Positions 42,714 to 50,930 of a stretch of DNA of 64,000 nucleotides are shown here, one piece after another. This stretch comes from an uncultured Alistipes sp. (GTDB lineage Bacteria; Bacteroidota; Bacteroidia; Bacteroidales; Rikenellaceae). The stretch spans positions 1 to 64,000 of the forward strand of contig CALLRW010000032.1 in the NCBI GenBank assembly GCA_938014215.1, written 5' to 3'. Under the pieces are notes generated by a model. The model searched no databases and was not told where the DNA came from. It saw nothing but the letters and a program-made list of their open reading frames with translations. Position 1 is the first letter of the stretch. Each line of letters begins with the position of its first letter. Made by a program: the position numbers and the translations under genes.

Positions 42714-44108
42714 TCAGTAGCCGAGGATGCGGAGCATCGAACGGTAGGACTGCTCCTTGGCGAACAGACGCGTATAGTATTCGTTGTTGGACTTGTCGCG
42801 GTCGATGACGATGTGCTTCGGGGCGGGGATCAGACAGTGCTGGATGCCGCCGAAACCGCCGAGTGACTCCTGATAGGCTCCCGTGTGGAAGAAGCCGATG
42901 TACTGCGTGTTTCCGGCCTCGAGCTTAGGCAGGAAGATGGCGTTCGAGTGGCACTCCGAGTTGTAGAAGTCCTCGCTGTCGCAGGTCAGTCCGCCGAGCA
43001 GCACGCGCTGGTACTCCTTGTCCCAGTTGTTGATGGCCAGCATGATGTAGCGCTGGTTGATGCCCCACGTGTCGGGCAGCGTGGTGATGAACGACGAGTC
43101 GATCATGTACCAGTTTTCGCGGTCGTTCTGCTGCTTCTGGTTGACGATCGAGTAGAGGGCCGCGCCGCTTTCGCCGACGGTGAACGAACCGAATTCGGTG
43201 AAGATGTTGGGCTCCTCGATGCCGTTCCGCTGGCAGATGTTCTTGATCTGGGCGACGATCTCCTCGGTGAGGTATTCGTAGTCGTACTCGAAGTTGAGCG
43301 AGTTCTTGATCGGGAATCCGCCGCCGATGTTCAGGCTGTCGAGCTCCGGGCAGATGGTCTTCAGCTCGCAGTAGACGTTCATGCACTTCGACAGCTCGTT
43401 CCAGTAGTAGGCAGTATCCTTGATGCCGGTGTTGATGAAGAAGTGGAGCATCTTGAGTTGGAACTTCTTGCTGTTCTTGAGTTTGGACTTGTAGAAGGAG
43501 ACGATGTCGTTGTATCGGATACCGAGCCGTGAGGTGTAGAAGTCGAACTTGGGCTCCTCCTCGCAGGCGATACGGATTCCGACCTTGCACTTTTTGGTGA
43601 AGGCGTCCTCGAAGAGGTCGAGCTCCTCCTTGTTGTCGAGTACGGGGATGGTGTTGGTGAACCCGTCGTTGACGAGCTGGGCGATGTTCTCGACATACTG
43701 CGGGCGTTTGAATCCGTTGCAGATGATGTAACGGTCCTTGTCGATGATTCCGCCGTCGTAGAGGGCGTTGATGATGTGGATATCGTATGCCGACGAGGTT
43801 TCGAGGTGGATATCGTTCTTCATGGCCTCCTCGAGGACGAACGAGAAGTGGCTCGACTTGGTGCAGTAACAGTAGTTGTAGGATCCCTTGTAGTCGACTT
43901 TGGCCATGGCCACGTTGAACATGCGCTTGGCGCGGTTGATCTGCTGGGAGATCTTCGGCAGGTAGGTAATTTTGAGCGGGGTTCCGTACTGTTTGATGAT
44001 CTCCATGAGGGGGATGTCATGGAAATTCAGCTCGTTGTCCTCGACGGAGAACTCATCCTGCGGGAAGTCGAACGACTGTTCGATCAGGTCGATGTACTTG
44101 TCTTTCAT
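42714..44108 (-). CDS. speA: Arginine decarboxylase (PLP fold-type III)
   Basis: A biosynthetic arginine decarboxylase-like enzyme of about 464 residues, shorter than the E. coli SpeA type and typical of Bacteroidota. It converts arginine to agmatine for polyamines. The N-terminal alanine-racemase-like barrel carries the PLP Lys region YNYCYCTKSSHFSF (the C/TK context), HLETSSAYDI, NGFKRPQY and the Gly-rich phosphate loop NIGGGFP. The C-terminal beta domain has the CDSED(F/Y) active-site motif. ATG at 44108 (MKDKYIDLIEQSFDF) is preferred over the upstream in-frame one, which would read through promoter-like DNA. Confidence 0.88.
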   Translation of the reverse strand: MKDKYIDLIEQSFDFPQDEFSVEDNELNFHDIPLMEIIKQYGTPLKITYLPKISQQINRAKRMFNVAMAKVDYKGSYNYCYCTKSSHFSFVLEEAMKNDIHLETSSAYDIHIINALYDGGIIDKDRYIICNGFKRPQYVENIAQLVNDGFTNTIPVLDNKEELDLFEDAFTKKCKVGIRIACEEEPKFDFYTSRLGIRYNDIVSFYKSKLKNSKKFQLKMLHFFINTGIKDTAYYWNELSKCMNVYCELKTICPELDSLNIGGGFPIKNSLNFEYDYEYLTEEIVAQIKNICQRNGIEEPNIFTEFGSFTVGESGAALYSIVNQKQQNDRENWYMIDSSFITTLPDTWGINQRYIMLAINNWDKEYQRVLLGGLTCDSEDFYNSECHSNAIFLPKLEAGNTQYIGFFHTGAYQESLGGFGGIQHCLIPAPKHIVIDRDKSNNEYYTRLFAKEQSYRSMLRILGY

Positions 44109-44162
44109 GTCCGGTTGAGTGATTTTTCGGCAATCCGGCTCGGCTACATGATAAAAATATGA

Positions 44163-44170
44163 CAAAAGTA
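44163..44170 (-). promoter_or_regulatory. -7 box for speA
   Basis: TACTTTTG on the minus strand, 54 bp before the speA ATG at 44108. Confidence 0.5.
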
Positions 44171-44292
44171 GCTCGATTGGATTCTCCCGAATTTCGGGAT
44201 GCAAAGTAGGCGAATATTTTTCGGATAACCAACACTTTGATCGATTATTTTGAAAAACTCCCTCATATTTTGCTTTTTTCTCCGAAAAAGGG

Positions 44293-44300
44293 TAATTTTG
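44293..44300 (+). promoter_or_regulatory. -7 box for the HU-CCDC81 gene
   Basis: TAATTTTG, matching TAnnTTTG, 22 bp before the proposed TTG start. Confidence 0.55.
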
Positions 44301-44322
44301 AAGCCTGATTCAAAAAGCTGAT

Positions 44323-45126
44323 TTGATCGTGCTGATACCTGTAATAACGCAATTTCTGGAGTCGCACAAACGGCTCGTTATCCCGCAGCTCGGGGCGTTT
44401 ATCGTCAAGGAGCCGGGGCGGAGCGTCCTCTTTTCGGACCTGCTCAAACGCGATGACGGTGTGTTGCGTGGGCTTCTGCGCGACCGCGGGATGAGTGATC
44501 TGGAGGCGGCGGGCGAGATCGACCGGCTGGTCTTCGAGATTCGTCATGCCGTGGAGCGCGGCGGGGAGTACCGTCTCGAGGGGTTCGGGACCCTGAAGCC
44601 CGGGCCCAACGGAACGATCGCCTTTCATTACGAGCCGCGGCCGGTCCGTGCGGCAGCCGCCGTATCGGGCATGCCTGCATCGGAGCGCCGGCCCCAGACG
44701 TCCGGCATCCATCCCGCAGGCGGAGGTCCGGCGACCGACGGCGAACGTCCGCGGAGCGCGCATGCGGCGCAGGCTCCATCCGAACGGGTGGCCGAGGCGG
44801 TCCGCACGGCCTTTACCGAGCCGCATGTTTCGCGGTCGGCCAAGATGAATCCCGATCCTTCGGTGCGGGGGCTTCGCTACGGCAAGCCGCCCAAGAATAC
44901 CGATGCCTATACCTATGTTGACCGGGCGCCGCGCCGTCGGGCAGACCGCTTTATCTGGATAGCCGTCATAGCGGCGATTCTGGCGTTGGGGGCCATTGCC
45001 TTCGGACTGTGGCACGATGCGCGCGAGCAGGCCGAGACCGAATACATCGAACTTCCGGCCAATCAGCCCGAAACCGGCGAGGGTGCCGTGTCCGATTCGG
45101 ATGCGGCACCGGTGGAAGCCCGCTGA
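44323..45126 (+). CDS. HU-CCDC81-type membrane protein, non-ATG start
   Basis: A 267-residue protein with an N-terminal HU/CCDC81-like domain (LIPVITQFLESHKRLVIPQLGAFIV to about residue 100), a disordered Pro/Ala/Arg-rich middle, one transmembrane helix at about 213-233 (FIWIAVIAAILALGAIAFGLW) and a short acidic periplasmic tail. Relatives usually end in a peptidoglycan-binding SPOR domain, which is missing here. No ATG is available: the start is TTG at 44323 or GTG at 44329, both rare in this phylum. The role, perhaps linking nucleoid or cytoplasmic filaments to the division envelope, is inferred from the family only. A repeat array starts at its stop codon. Confidence 0.82.
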   Translation: MIVLIPVITQFLESHKRLVIPQLGAFIVKEPGRSVLFSDLLKRDDGVLRGLLRDRGMSDLEAAGEIDRLVFEIRHAVERGGEYRLEGFGTLKPGPNGTIAFHYEPRPVRAAAAVSGMPASERRPQTSGIHPAGGGPATDGERPRSAHAAQAPSERVAEAVRTAFTEPHVSRSAKMNPDPSVRGLRYGKPPKNTDAYTYVDRAPRRRADRFIWIAVIAAILALGAIAFGLWHDAREQAETEYIELPANQPETGEGAVSDSDAAPVEAR

Positions 45127-45440
45127 TCCGGGCACTCCCGGGGCCGGACAAGTAATTCCGGAGGGGCCGAGCGAAGGATGATCCGAGGACTGAACGGGGA
45201 TCTGGGGAGCCGAACGGAGGATAATCCGGGGTGCCGAACGGGGATCTGGGGACCGAACGAGGAATGATCCGGGGAGCCGAACGAGGAATGATCCGGGGGC
45301 TGAACGGGAAATGATCCGGGGGCTGAACGGGAAATGATCCGGGGAGCCGAACAAGGAATGATCCGGGGAGCCGAACGGGGATCTGGGTGCCGGATGGTGG
45401 ATGATCCGCGGGCCCGGGCGGAACAGATCCGCGGGAATCG
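45124..45440 (+). repeat. Tandem array 11: 24-bp units each starting at a stop-like triplet
   Basis: The array begins with the gene's own stop, TGATCCGGG at 45124. Later units start TAATTCCGG (45153), TGATCCGAG (45179), TAATCCGGG (45222), TGATCCGGG (45265) and further TGATCCGGGG copies about every 24 bp, each followed by a GAGCCGAACGAGGAA-like tail; a few have GGATCTGGG instead. Most units thus keep a stop codon at the same place. About 71 percent purine on the sense strand by hand count. It fades out by about 45440. Confidence 0.92.
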
Positions 45441-45580
45441 GGTGTAGTGACTCCGGTTGAGCCGGGCTGCAGCTTTGCGGATTGATCGGCGAAATCGAGG
45501 AATGAATAAAATAAAATTCGGCGGCGTATCGTTTGCAGCCGGATTCCGTGAACAGCCCGCAAGGGTTTGTGAGGATTGTG

Positions 45581-45612
45581 AATCCGAACCTGGTTTCGGA
45601 TTGTTTTGTTTG
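45581..45612 (+). terminator. Hairpin before the sigma-54 activator gene
   Basis: AATCCGAA and TTCGGATT pair around a 6-nt loop and are followed by GTTTTGTTTG. It ends 26 bp before the next ATG, so it is either the terminator of the preceding unit or an attenuator in the leader of the activator gene. Confidence 0.45.
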
Positions 45613-45637
45613 AAGGATTAGCCCGAACTGACTGAAA

Positions 45638-47050
45638 ATGACAGACGTAACAACTGTAAAACAACGCTTCGGCATCATCGGCACCTCTCCGCTGCTGGAC
45701 AGGGCGCTGGAGGTGGCGTTGCGTGTGGCCCCGACCGATCTGACGGTTCTGGTCACGGGCGAGAGCGGCGTAGGCAAGGAGTTCTTCCCGCAGGTGATCC
45801 ACGCCTTCTCTGCTCGCAAACACAATAAATACATCGCCGTAAACTGCGCGGCGATCCCCGAAGGGACCATCGATTCCGAACTCTTCGGCCACGAAAAGGG
45901 GGCCTTTACCGGCGCCGTCGAGGCGCGCAAGGGCTACTTCGAGGAGGCCGACGGCGGGACGATCTTCCTCGACGAGGTGGCCGAACTTCCCCATTCGACC
46001 CAGGCGCGCCTGCTGCGAGTGCTGCAGACCGGGGAGTTCATCCGCGTGGGTTCGTCGAAGGTCCAGAAGACCAACGTCCGCGTGGTGGCCGCCACGAACG
46101 TCAACCTGCCCGAAGCCATCACCGAGGGACGTTTCCGCGAGGACCTCTACTACCGTCTGGCCACGGTGCCCATTCTGGTGCCGGCGCTGCGCGAACGTCC
46201 CGAGGACATTCCGCTGCTGTTCCGCAAATTCGCTGCGGATGTGGCCGTGCAGTACCGCATGCCGGCCGTGACGCTCGACGATGCGGCACGCGATATGCTG
46301 AAGAACTACTACTGGCGGGGCAACATCCGCCAGTTGAAGAACGTCGCCGAACAGATCTCGGCCATCGAGCAGGAGCGGGTCATCACGCCCGAAGTGCTTG
46401 CGAAGTACCTTCCGCCGCAGGAGGGGGCCTCGGCCATGGCTGCGGCCGGAGCTCCGCGCATGGACGACAACTCGATGGCGACCGAACGCGAACTGCTCTA
46501 CAAGGTGCTCTTCGACATGCGGGCCGACATCAACGATCTGAAGCGCATGATGGCCGAGTTGCTCCGCAACGGCGGGGGAGCGGCATCGGAGCCGGTTCGC
46601 GATATCCGGGGGCTGCTGCCGACCTCGACCGCGGGGCGCTACGTTCCGGCGGTCCAGACTCCGGGTGGATATGGTCCGGCATCGGGCGGGGGCTTTGTGC
46701 AGCCGGGCGGTGCGGCATTCGTCCAGCCCGACGGGACGACCTTTGTGCAGCCCGGCGGTACGACCCTCACACAACCCGCGGGAACGAACGTCGTCCAACC
46801 CGGGGTGACGACGCTGCGGCAGCCCGGCGCGACGCCTTGTGAATCCTCCGCGGCGCCGGTCTATGCCGAGAGCGAGGAGGTGACCGACGAGCCGGCACAC
46901 GGAAAGACCAAGGCCGACATGCAACGCGAACAGATCATCCGGGCGCTGAAGCACAACAACGGCCGGCGTCGCGAGGCGGCTGCCGAACTGTTCATGTCGG
47001 AACGCACGTTGTATCGTAAAATCAAGGAGTTGGGCATCGAGGATGTCTGA
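45638..47050 (+). CDS. Sigma-54-dependent activator without receiver domain
   Basis: A bacterial enhancer-binding protein of 470 residues. The AAA+ domain fills about 10-245 with Walker A GESGVGKE (41-48), the sigma-54 contact loop GAFTGA (88-93), Walker B GGTIFLDEV (106-114) and the FREDLYYRL arginine-finger segment. A C-terminal Fis-type HTH follows (IIRALKHNNGRRREAAAELFMSERTLYRKI). There is no N-terminal sensor or receiver, so the control input is unclear. Residues about 353-400 are six 8-residue repeats of form FVQPGGTT in an otherwise low-complexity linker. It heads an apparent operon with lptE, a TPR-like gene and secG. Confidence 0.92.
   Translation: MTDVTTVKQRFGIIGTSPLLDRALEVALRVAPTDLTVLVTGESGVGKEFFPQVIHAFSARKHNKYIAVNCAAIPEGTIDSELFGHEKGAFTGAVEARKGYFEEADGGTIFLDEVAELPHSTQARLLRVLQTGEFIRVGSSKVQKTNVRVVAATNVNLPEAITEGRFREDLYYRLATVPILVPALRERPEDIPLLFRKFAADVAVQYRMPAVTLDDAARDMLKNYYWRGNIRQLKNVAEQISAIEQERVITPEVLAKYLPPQEGASAMAAAGAPRMDDNSMATERELLYKVLFDMRADINDLKRMMAELLRNGGGAASEPVRDIRGLLPTSTAGRYVPAVQTPGGYGPASGGGFVQPGGAAFVQPDGTTFVQPGGTTLTQPAGTNVVQPGVTTLRQPGATPCESSAAPVYAESEEVTDEPAHGKTKADMQREQIIRALKHNNGRRREAAAELFMSERTLYRKIKELGIEDV
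46694..46837 (+). repeat. Coding minisatellite: 24-bp x 6 in the activator linker
   Basis: Six consecutive 24-bp units encode FVQPGGAA, FVQPDGTT, FVQPGGTT, LTQPAGTN, VVQPGVTT and LRQPGATP. The Gln-Pro pair is constant. The 24-bp period equals that of the intergenic array upstream of the same gene, though the sequences differ. Confidence 0.9.
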
Positions 47051-47080
47051 CCCGCACCGAATATACCGAATATCGAAAAG

Positions 47081-47614
47081 ATGAGACACGGAATATTGAA
47101 ACGCAAGGGATTGAGGCTGTTGGCCGCGACGCTGGGCCTCTGTTTTCTGACGGGCTGCGGCGTGGCGATCAAGTACTCGCTGTCGGGTGCCTCGATTCCG
47201 CCCGATGCGAAGACCTTTTCGGTGGCCTACTTCCCGAACAACGCCACGATGGTCTCGCCGATCCTGAGTTCGACGCTGACCGAGGCGCTGGTCGACATGT
47301 TCTCGCGGCGGACGCGGCTGATGCAGGTCGACGAGGGGGGCGACTTTGCCTTCGAGGGCGAGATCACCAACTATACGTCGACAACGGCCTCGGTTTCGAG
47401 CGACGACTATGCACTGCTGAACCGTCTGACGATCACCGTCAAGGTGCGCTTCACCAACGCGCTGGACGAAAAGGCGTCGTGGAGCCGGACCTTCTCGGCC
47501 TACGAGGATTACGAATCGACGCAGCTGCTGACCGAGGTCGAGGGTACGCTCATTCCCGAGATCGTCGACAAGCTCGTCACGGATATTTTCCAGGCTTCGG
47601 CCTCCAACTGGTAG
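47081..47614 (+). CDS. lptE: LptE family LPS-assembly lipoprotein
   Basis: An outer-membrane lipoprotein of 177 residues (lipobox LTGCG at about Cys25). The domain matches the Bacteroidota LptE family: VAIKYSLSGASIPPDAKTFSVAYFPNNA, then EALVDMFSRRTRL and a repetitive beta sheet. In other Gram-negatives LptE plugs the LptD barrel for LPS export. It is 30 bp after the activator gene and 3 bp before the next gene, so it is in one operon. Confidence 0.88.
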   Translation: MRHGILKRKGLRLLAATLGLCFLTGCGVAIKYSLSGASIPPDAKTFSVAYFPNNATMVSPILSSTLTEALVDMFSRRTRLMQVDEGGDFAFEGEITNYTSTTASVSSDDYALLNRLTITVKVRFTNALDEKASWSRTFSAYEDYESTQLLTEVEGTLIPEIVDKLVTDIFQASASNW

Positions 47615-47617
47615 CGG

Positions 47618-48202
47618 ATGATGGCGGATCTGAAAGCATACCTGACGGCCGAACTGAAGGCCTCCTCCGCGGGGATATCCCGCGAGGTCCCGGCAACGGA
47701 CCCCGTGTGCGGATCGTTTGAAGCCTCCGTCGTCCGGGGGGCCGATCCGCAGGCGGCGGGCTTTCCGCTGACGGAGCTGGATGCGGCGCTGCAGGCGGCA
47801 CCGTGGTTCATGCCGCTGCGGGTGCTGCGCGGACGGATGACGGGGGAGATCGATCCCTGGGTATCGCTGCTGGCGCCGTGGCGGACGGAGAGCCTGCTGT
47901 GCCGCCAACGGATCGATGCCGATGAACTGCTGCGGCGCTCGTCGGAGGAGATCATCGATACGTTCCTTCAGGAGCGCGATCTGCGTATCGTGGCCCAGGA
48001 GGGGGAGCCCGACGGCGAGGTCCGTCTGCAGCCCGATTTGGACGAGGACGACGAGATTGTCAGCGAGGAACTTGCCGAAATCTATCTTGCGCAGGGGCTT
48101 CGCGACCGTGCCGTGGCGATTTATCGCAAATTAAGTTTGCTAAATCCCGAAAAAAGTGTTTACTTTGCCGAGCTAATTCGCAAAACGGAGAACAATAATT
48201 AA
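47618..48202 (+). CDS. Conserved protein with C-terminal TPR-like hairpin
   Basis: A 194-residue cytosolic protein, no signal or membrane segment. The N-terminal 130 residues are unrecognised. The C-terminus holds an acidic stretch (DLDEDDEIVSEELAEIYLAQG) leading into one tetratricopeptide-like helix pair (LRDRAVAIYRKLSLLNPEKSVYF). I recall such proteins between lptE and secG in other Bacteroidales. Possibly a scaffold; function unknown. Confidence 0.75.
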   Translation: MMADLKAYLTAELKASSAGISREVPATDPVCGSFEASVVRGADPQAAGFPLTELDAALQAAPWFMPLRVLRGRMTGEIDPWVSLLAPWRTESLLCRQRIDADELLRRSSEEIIDTFLQERDLRIVAQEGEPDGEVRLQPDLDEDDEIVSEELAEIYLAQGLRDRAVAIYRKLSLLNPEKSVYFAELIRKTENNN

Positions 48203-48214
48203 AAAATTAAGGAT

Positions 48215-48589
48215 ATGTTATACACGATTTGCATTGCGCTGATTCTGGTTGCGAGTGTTTTGGTCATTCTCGCCGTGTTGGTGCAGAATCCCAAGAGCGG
48301 CATGGCCGCAAACTTCGGCGCCTCGAACCAGGTAATGGGTGTCCGTGAGACGACCCACTTTCTGGAGAAATTCACCTGGGCGATGGCTATTGCCATTGTC
48401 GTGCTGAGCCTGGTGGCAACGCTGGCCATGGACGGTTCGAAGGTCGCTCAGAGTAACTCCGAGATCGCCAAGGATGCCAAGGCGCTGCAGGAGCGTGTTC
48501 TCGAGACGGAGGCTCCGGCTGCGATGCCGCAGGCCGAGATCCCGACAGCCGAGCAGCCCGCTGCTGACTCGACCTCGGCTGCCAACTGA
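48215..48589 (+). CDS. secG: Preprotein translocase subunit SecG
   Basis: A 124-residue inner-membrane protein with two helices (about 2-24 and 55-75) and the conserved loop VLVQNPKSGMAANFG, typical of SecG. It aids protein export through SecYEG. The C-terminal 45 residues are Ala/Glu/Thr-rich and probably disordered, longer than in E. coli. It is last in the operon and is followed by a strong terminator. Confidence 0.92.
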   Translation: MLYTICIALILVASVLVILAVLVQNPKSGMAANFGASNQVMGVRETTHFLEKFTWAMAIAIVVLSLVATLAMDGSKVAQSNSEIAKDAKALQERVLETEAPAAMPQAEIPTAEQPAADSTSAAN

Positions 48590-48613
48590 TCCCGGACCTC
48601 GGGCCGTTTGGAC

Positions 48614-48649
48614 AAAAAAAGACCGTGATTCGATCACGGTCTTTTTTTG
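48614..48649 (+). terminator. Terminator after secG
   Basis: AAAGACCGTGAT and ATCACGGTCTTT form a perfect stem with seven T after it and seven A before, so it can work in both directions. Confidence 0.93.
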
Positions 48650-48689
48650 TTGTTGGGGGCGGATTCTTGGGGCCTTCGAGCCGAACATC

Positions 48690-48925
48690 CGGCCGGGTTC
48701 TCCAGCTCCTTCCAGCCCCTTCCTCCCAGCTCCAGCTCCTTCCAACTCCTTTCTTCCAGCTCCAGCTCCTTTCAGCTCCTTCCGGCTCCTTTCTTCCAGC
48801 TCCTTCCAGCCCTTTTCAGCCCCTTTCTTCCAGCCTCCAGTCTCTTCCAGCCCCTTCCAACTGCTGAGCGGGCCGCGCGGGCGGTATTTCAACGGCTGCG
48901 GTATATCTTTCAGCGGTTGCAGTAC
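48690..48925 (-). repeat. Tandem array 12: GGAGCTGGAAG-type repeats after rfbB
   Basis: On the rfbB sense strand the last codons and stop (GCAACCGCTGAAAGATATACC) are followed by one diverged copy (GCAGCCGTTGAAATACCGCC). Then a longer array of GGAGCTGGAAGAAAGG and GGGGCTGGAAG words with periods near 12-18 bp runs to about 48690. About 88 percent purine on the sense strand by hand count. Confidence 0.82.
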
Positions 48926-50046
48926 ATCTCCTCGTAATACTTCGCGTATTCGCCCGAGGTGATGCGGTCCATCCACTCCTGATTCTCCAGATACCAGCGT
49001 ACGGTCTTCTCGATCCCCTCCTCGAACTGCAGCGAAGGCTCCCAGCCCAGTTCGCGCTGCAGCTTCGACGAATCGATCGCATAACGCATGTCGTGCCCCG
49101 GACGGTCCGTCACGAAGGTGATCAGCCCCATGTCCTCCTCTTCGCGGCGTCCGAGGAGCCGGTCGACGGTCCGGATCACCACCCGGATCAGATCGATGTT
49201 CTTCCACTCGTTGAATCCGCCGATGTTGTAGGTTTCGGCCGCTCGACCGTGGTGGAAAATCACGTCGATGGCCCGGGCATGATCCTCCACGTAGAGCCAG
49301 TCGCGCACGTTTTCGCCGCGTCCGTAGACGGGCAGCGGCTTGCGGTGCCGGATGTTGTTGATGAAGAGCGGGATCAGCTTCTCGGGGAACTGATAGGGCC
49401 CGTAGTTGTTCGAGCAGTTCGTCACGAGGGTCGGCATCCCGTAGGTGTCGTGATAGGCGCGGACGAAGTGGTCGCTCGAGGCCTTCGAGGCCGAATAGGG
49501 GCTGTGGGGGTTGTACCTGGTGGTTTCGCGGAAGAACTCCTCGCCGTAGGCCAGATGGTGCTGCGTCGAGGAGGCCGTTGTCGAGAAGGGCGGTTCGACA
49601 CCCTCGGGACGCGTCAGTTCGAGCGCTCCGTAGACCTCGTCGGTCGAGATGTGGTAGAAGAGCTTGCCCGTAAACCCTTCGGGGCGTGACTCCCAGTATC
49701 GGCGGGCGGCCTCCAGCAGCGAGAGGGTCCCCATGACGTTGGTCCGGGCGAAGGTGAACGGATCGCGGATCGAGCGGTCGACATGGCTTTCGGCGGCCAG
49801 ATGGATGATGCCGTCGATCTCCTCCTGCCGCAGGAGCGCCTCGACGGCCTCGAAATCGCAGATGTCGCCCTTGACGAAGCGGTAGTTCGGCCGCTGTTCG
49901 ATATCTTGCAGATTGGCCAGATTGCCGGCATAGGTCAGCTTGTCGAGGTTGACGATGCGGTAGTCGGGGTATTTCGTGACGAAGAGCCGTACGACGTGCG
50001 AGCCGATGAATCCGGCGCCGCCCGTGATCAGGATACTGCGTTTCAT
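48910..50046 (-). CDS. rfbB: dTDP-glucose 4,6-dehydratase
   Basis: A cytosolic NAD-dependent extended SDR of 378 residues, second enzyme of dTDP-L-rhamnose synthesis. Motifs seen are TGGAGFIGSHVVR at the N-terminus, LDKLTYAGN, HLAAESHVDRSI, STDEVYG, and the active-site YSASKASSDHFVRAY, then NNYGPYQFPEKLIP and DWLYVEDHARA. ATG at 50046 is chosen because it starts the Rossmann fold and overlaps the rfbD stop by 4 bp. It is the last gene of rfbACDB. Confidence 0.96.
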   Translation of the reverse strand: MKRSILITGGAGFIGSHVVRLFVTKYPDYRIVNLDKLTYAGNLANLQDIEQRPNYRFVKGDICDFEAVEALLRQEEIDGIIHLAAESHVDRSIRDPFTFARTNVMGTLSLLEAARRYWESRPEGFTGKLFYHISTDEVYGALELTRPEGVEPPFSTTASSTQHHLAYGEEFFRETTRYNPHSPYSASKASSDHFVRAYHDTYGMPTLVTNCSNNYGPYQFPEKLIPLFINNIRHRKPLPVYGRGENVRDWLYVEDHARAIDVIFHHGRAAETYNIGGFNEWKNIDLIRVVIRTVDRLLGRREEEDMGLITFVTDRPGHDMRYAIDSSKLQRELGWEPSLQFEEGIEKTVRWYLENQEWMDRITSGEYAKYYEEMYCNR

Positions 50047-50930
50047 CGGTTTGTGTTTTGGGGGTTCTGCATGGCCTGCAGACGTTTCAGACAGTAGAAC
50101 ATCGACTCCCTCCACTGCGGGATCTCGATGCCGAACGTGCGTTTGAGCTTGCCCTTGTCGAGAACCGAGTAGGCCGGTCGGACGGCCTTGGTGGGGTAGT
50201 CGGCCGTCCGGCAGGGCGAGATGCGGCAGCGGTCGTGGCCTACGGCCCGGGCGATCTCCACGGCGAAGTCGTACCACGAGCAGACCCCTTCGTCCGAGAA
50301 GTGGTAGGTGCCCTCGTTGCCGCGGTCGAGCCGCCCCTCGAGGATCGAGAAGATGGCCAGTGCCAGATCGCCGGCATAGGTCGGCGTACCGATCTGGTCG
50401 AAGACGACGTTCAGGGTTTCGCGTTCGGCCGTCAGCCGCAGCATCGTGCGCAGGAAGTTGTTCCCCTCCTCGGAGTAGAGCCACGCCGTGCGCAGGATCA
50501 GATGGCGGCATCCCGAGGTGCGTACGGCCTCTTCGCCGGCGAGTTTCGTCCGCCCGTAGGCGCTCAGCGGATTGGTGGGCGACTCTTCGGTGTAGGGGAC
50601 CGAGGCGTGGCCGTCGAAGACGTAGTCGGTCGATACGTGGACGAGCAGCGCATCGGCCTCGGCAGCCGCCCGGGCGAGGTTCTCGACGGCCTGCCGGTTC
50701 AGCCGGTCGGCCGCGGGCTCCTCCTCTTCGGCCCGTTCGACATTGGTGTAGGCGGCGCAGTTGACGATGGCCTCGATGTGGTTTTCGGCGATGCAGCCCC
50801 TTACGGCGGCGGCATCGGTGATGTCGAGCTCGGCGACATCCGTAAAGAGATAGTTGTTGGGCGAAACGGCACCCAGACGCTGCATCTGGCGTCCCAGCTG
50901 GCCGTTGGCTCCGGTGACAAGGATATTCAT
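50043..50930 (-). CDS. rfbD: dTDP-4-dehydrorhamnose reductase
   Basis: Final enzyme of dTDP-L-rhamnose synthesis, 295 residues, cytosolic extended SDR. Motifs seen are VTGANGQLGRQMQ at the N-terminus, NCAAYTNVERAE, STDYVFDG, YGRTKLAGEE (catalytic Tyr-x-x-x-Lys) and RTAWLYSEEGNNF. It overlaps rfbC and rfbB by 4 bp (ATGA) on either side, so translation is coupled. Confidence 0.96.
   Translation of the reverse strand: MNILVTGANGQLGRQMQRLGAVSPNNYLFTDVAELDITDAAAVRGCIAENHIEAIVNCAAYTNVERAEEEEPAADRLNRQAVENLARAAAEADALLVHVSTDYVFDGHASVPYTEESPTNPLSAYGRTKLAGEEAVRTSGCRHLILRTAWLYSEEGNNFLRTMLRLTAERETLNVVFDQIGTPTYAGDLALAIFSILEGRLDRGNEGTYHFSDEGVCSWYDFAVEIARAVGHDRCRISPCRTADYPTKAVRPAYSVLDKGKLKRTFGIEIPQWRESMFYCLKRLQAMQNPQNTNR

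Noticed and set aside
44263..47908. Two long minus-strand frames opposite the HU-CCDC81 and sigma-54 genes
   Set aside because: They cross the 24-bp array and are antisense to well-supported genes; their Pro/Arg/Ser repeats are translated array units.
48616..48650. Hairpin after secG considered as a small RNA
   Set aside because: It is a perfect stem with flanking A and T runs, a plain bidirectional terminator.
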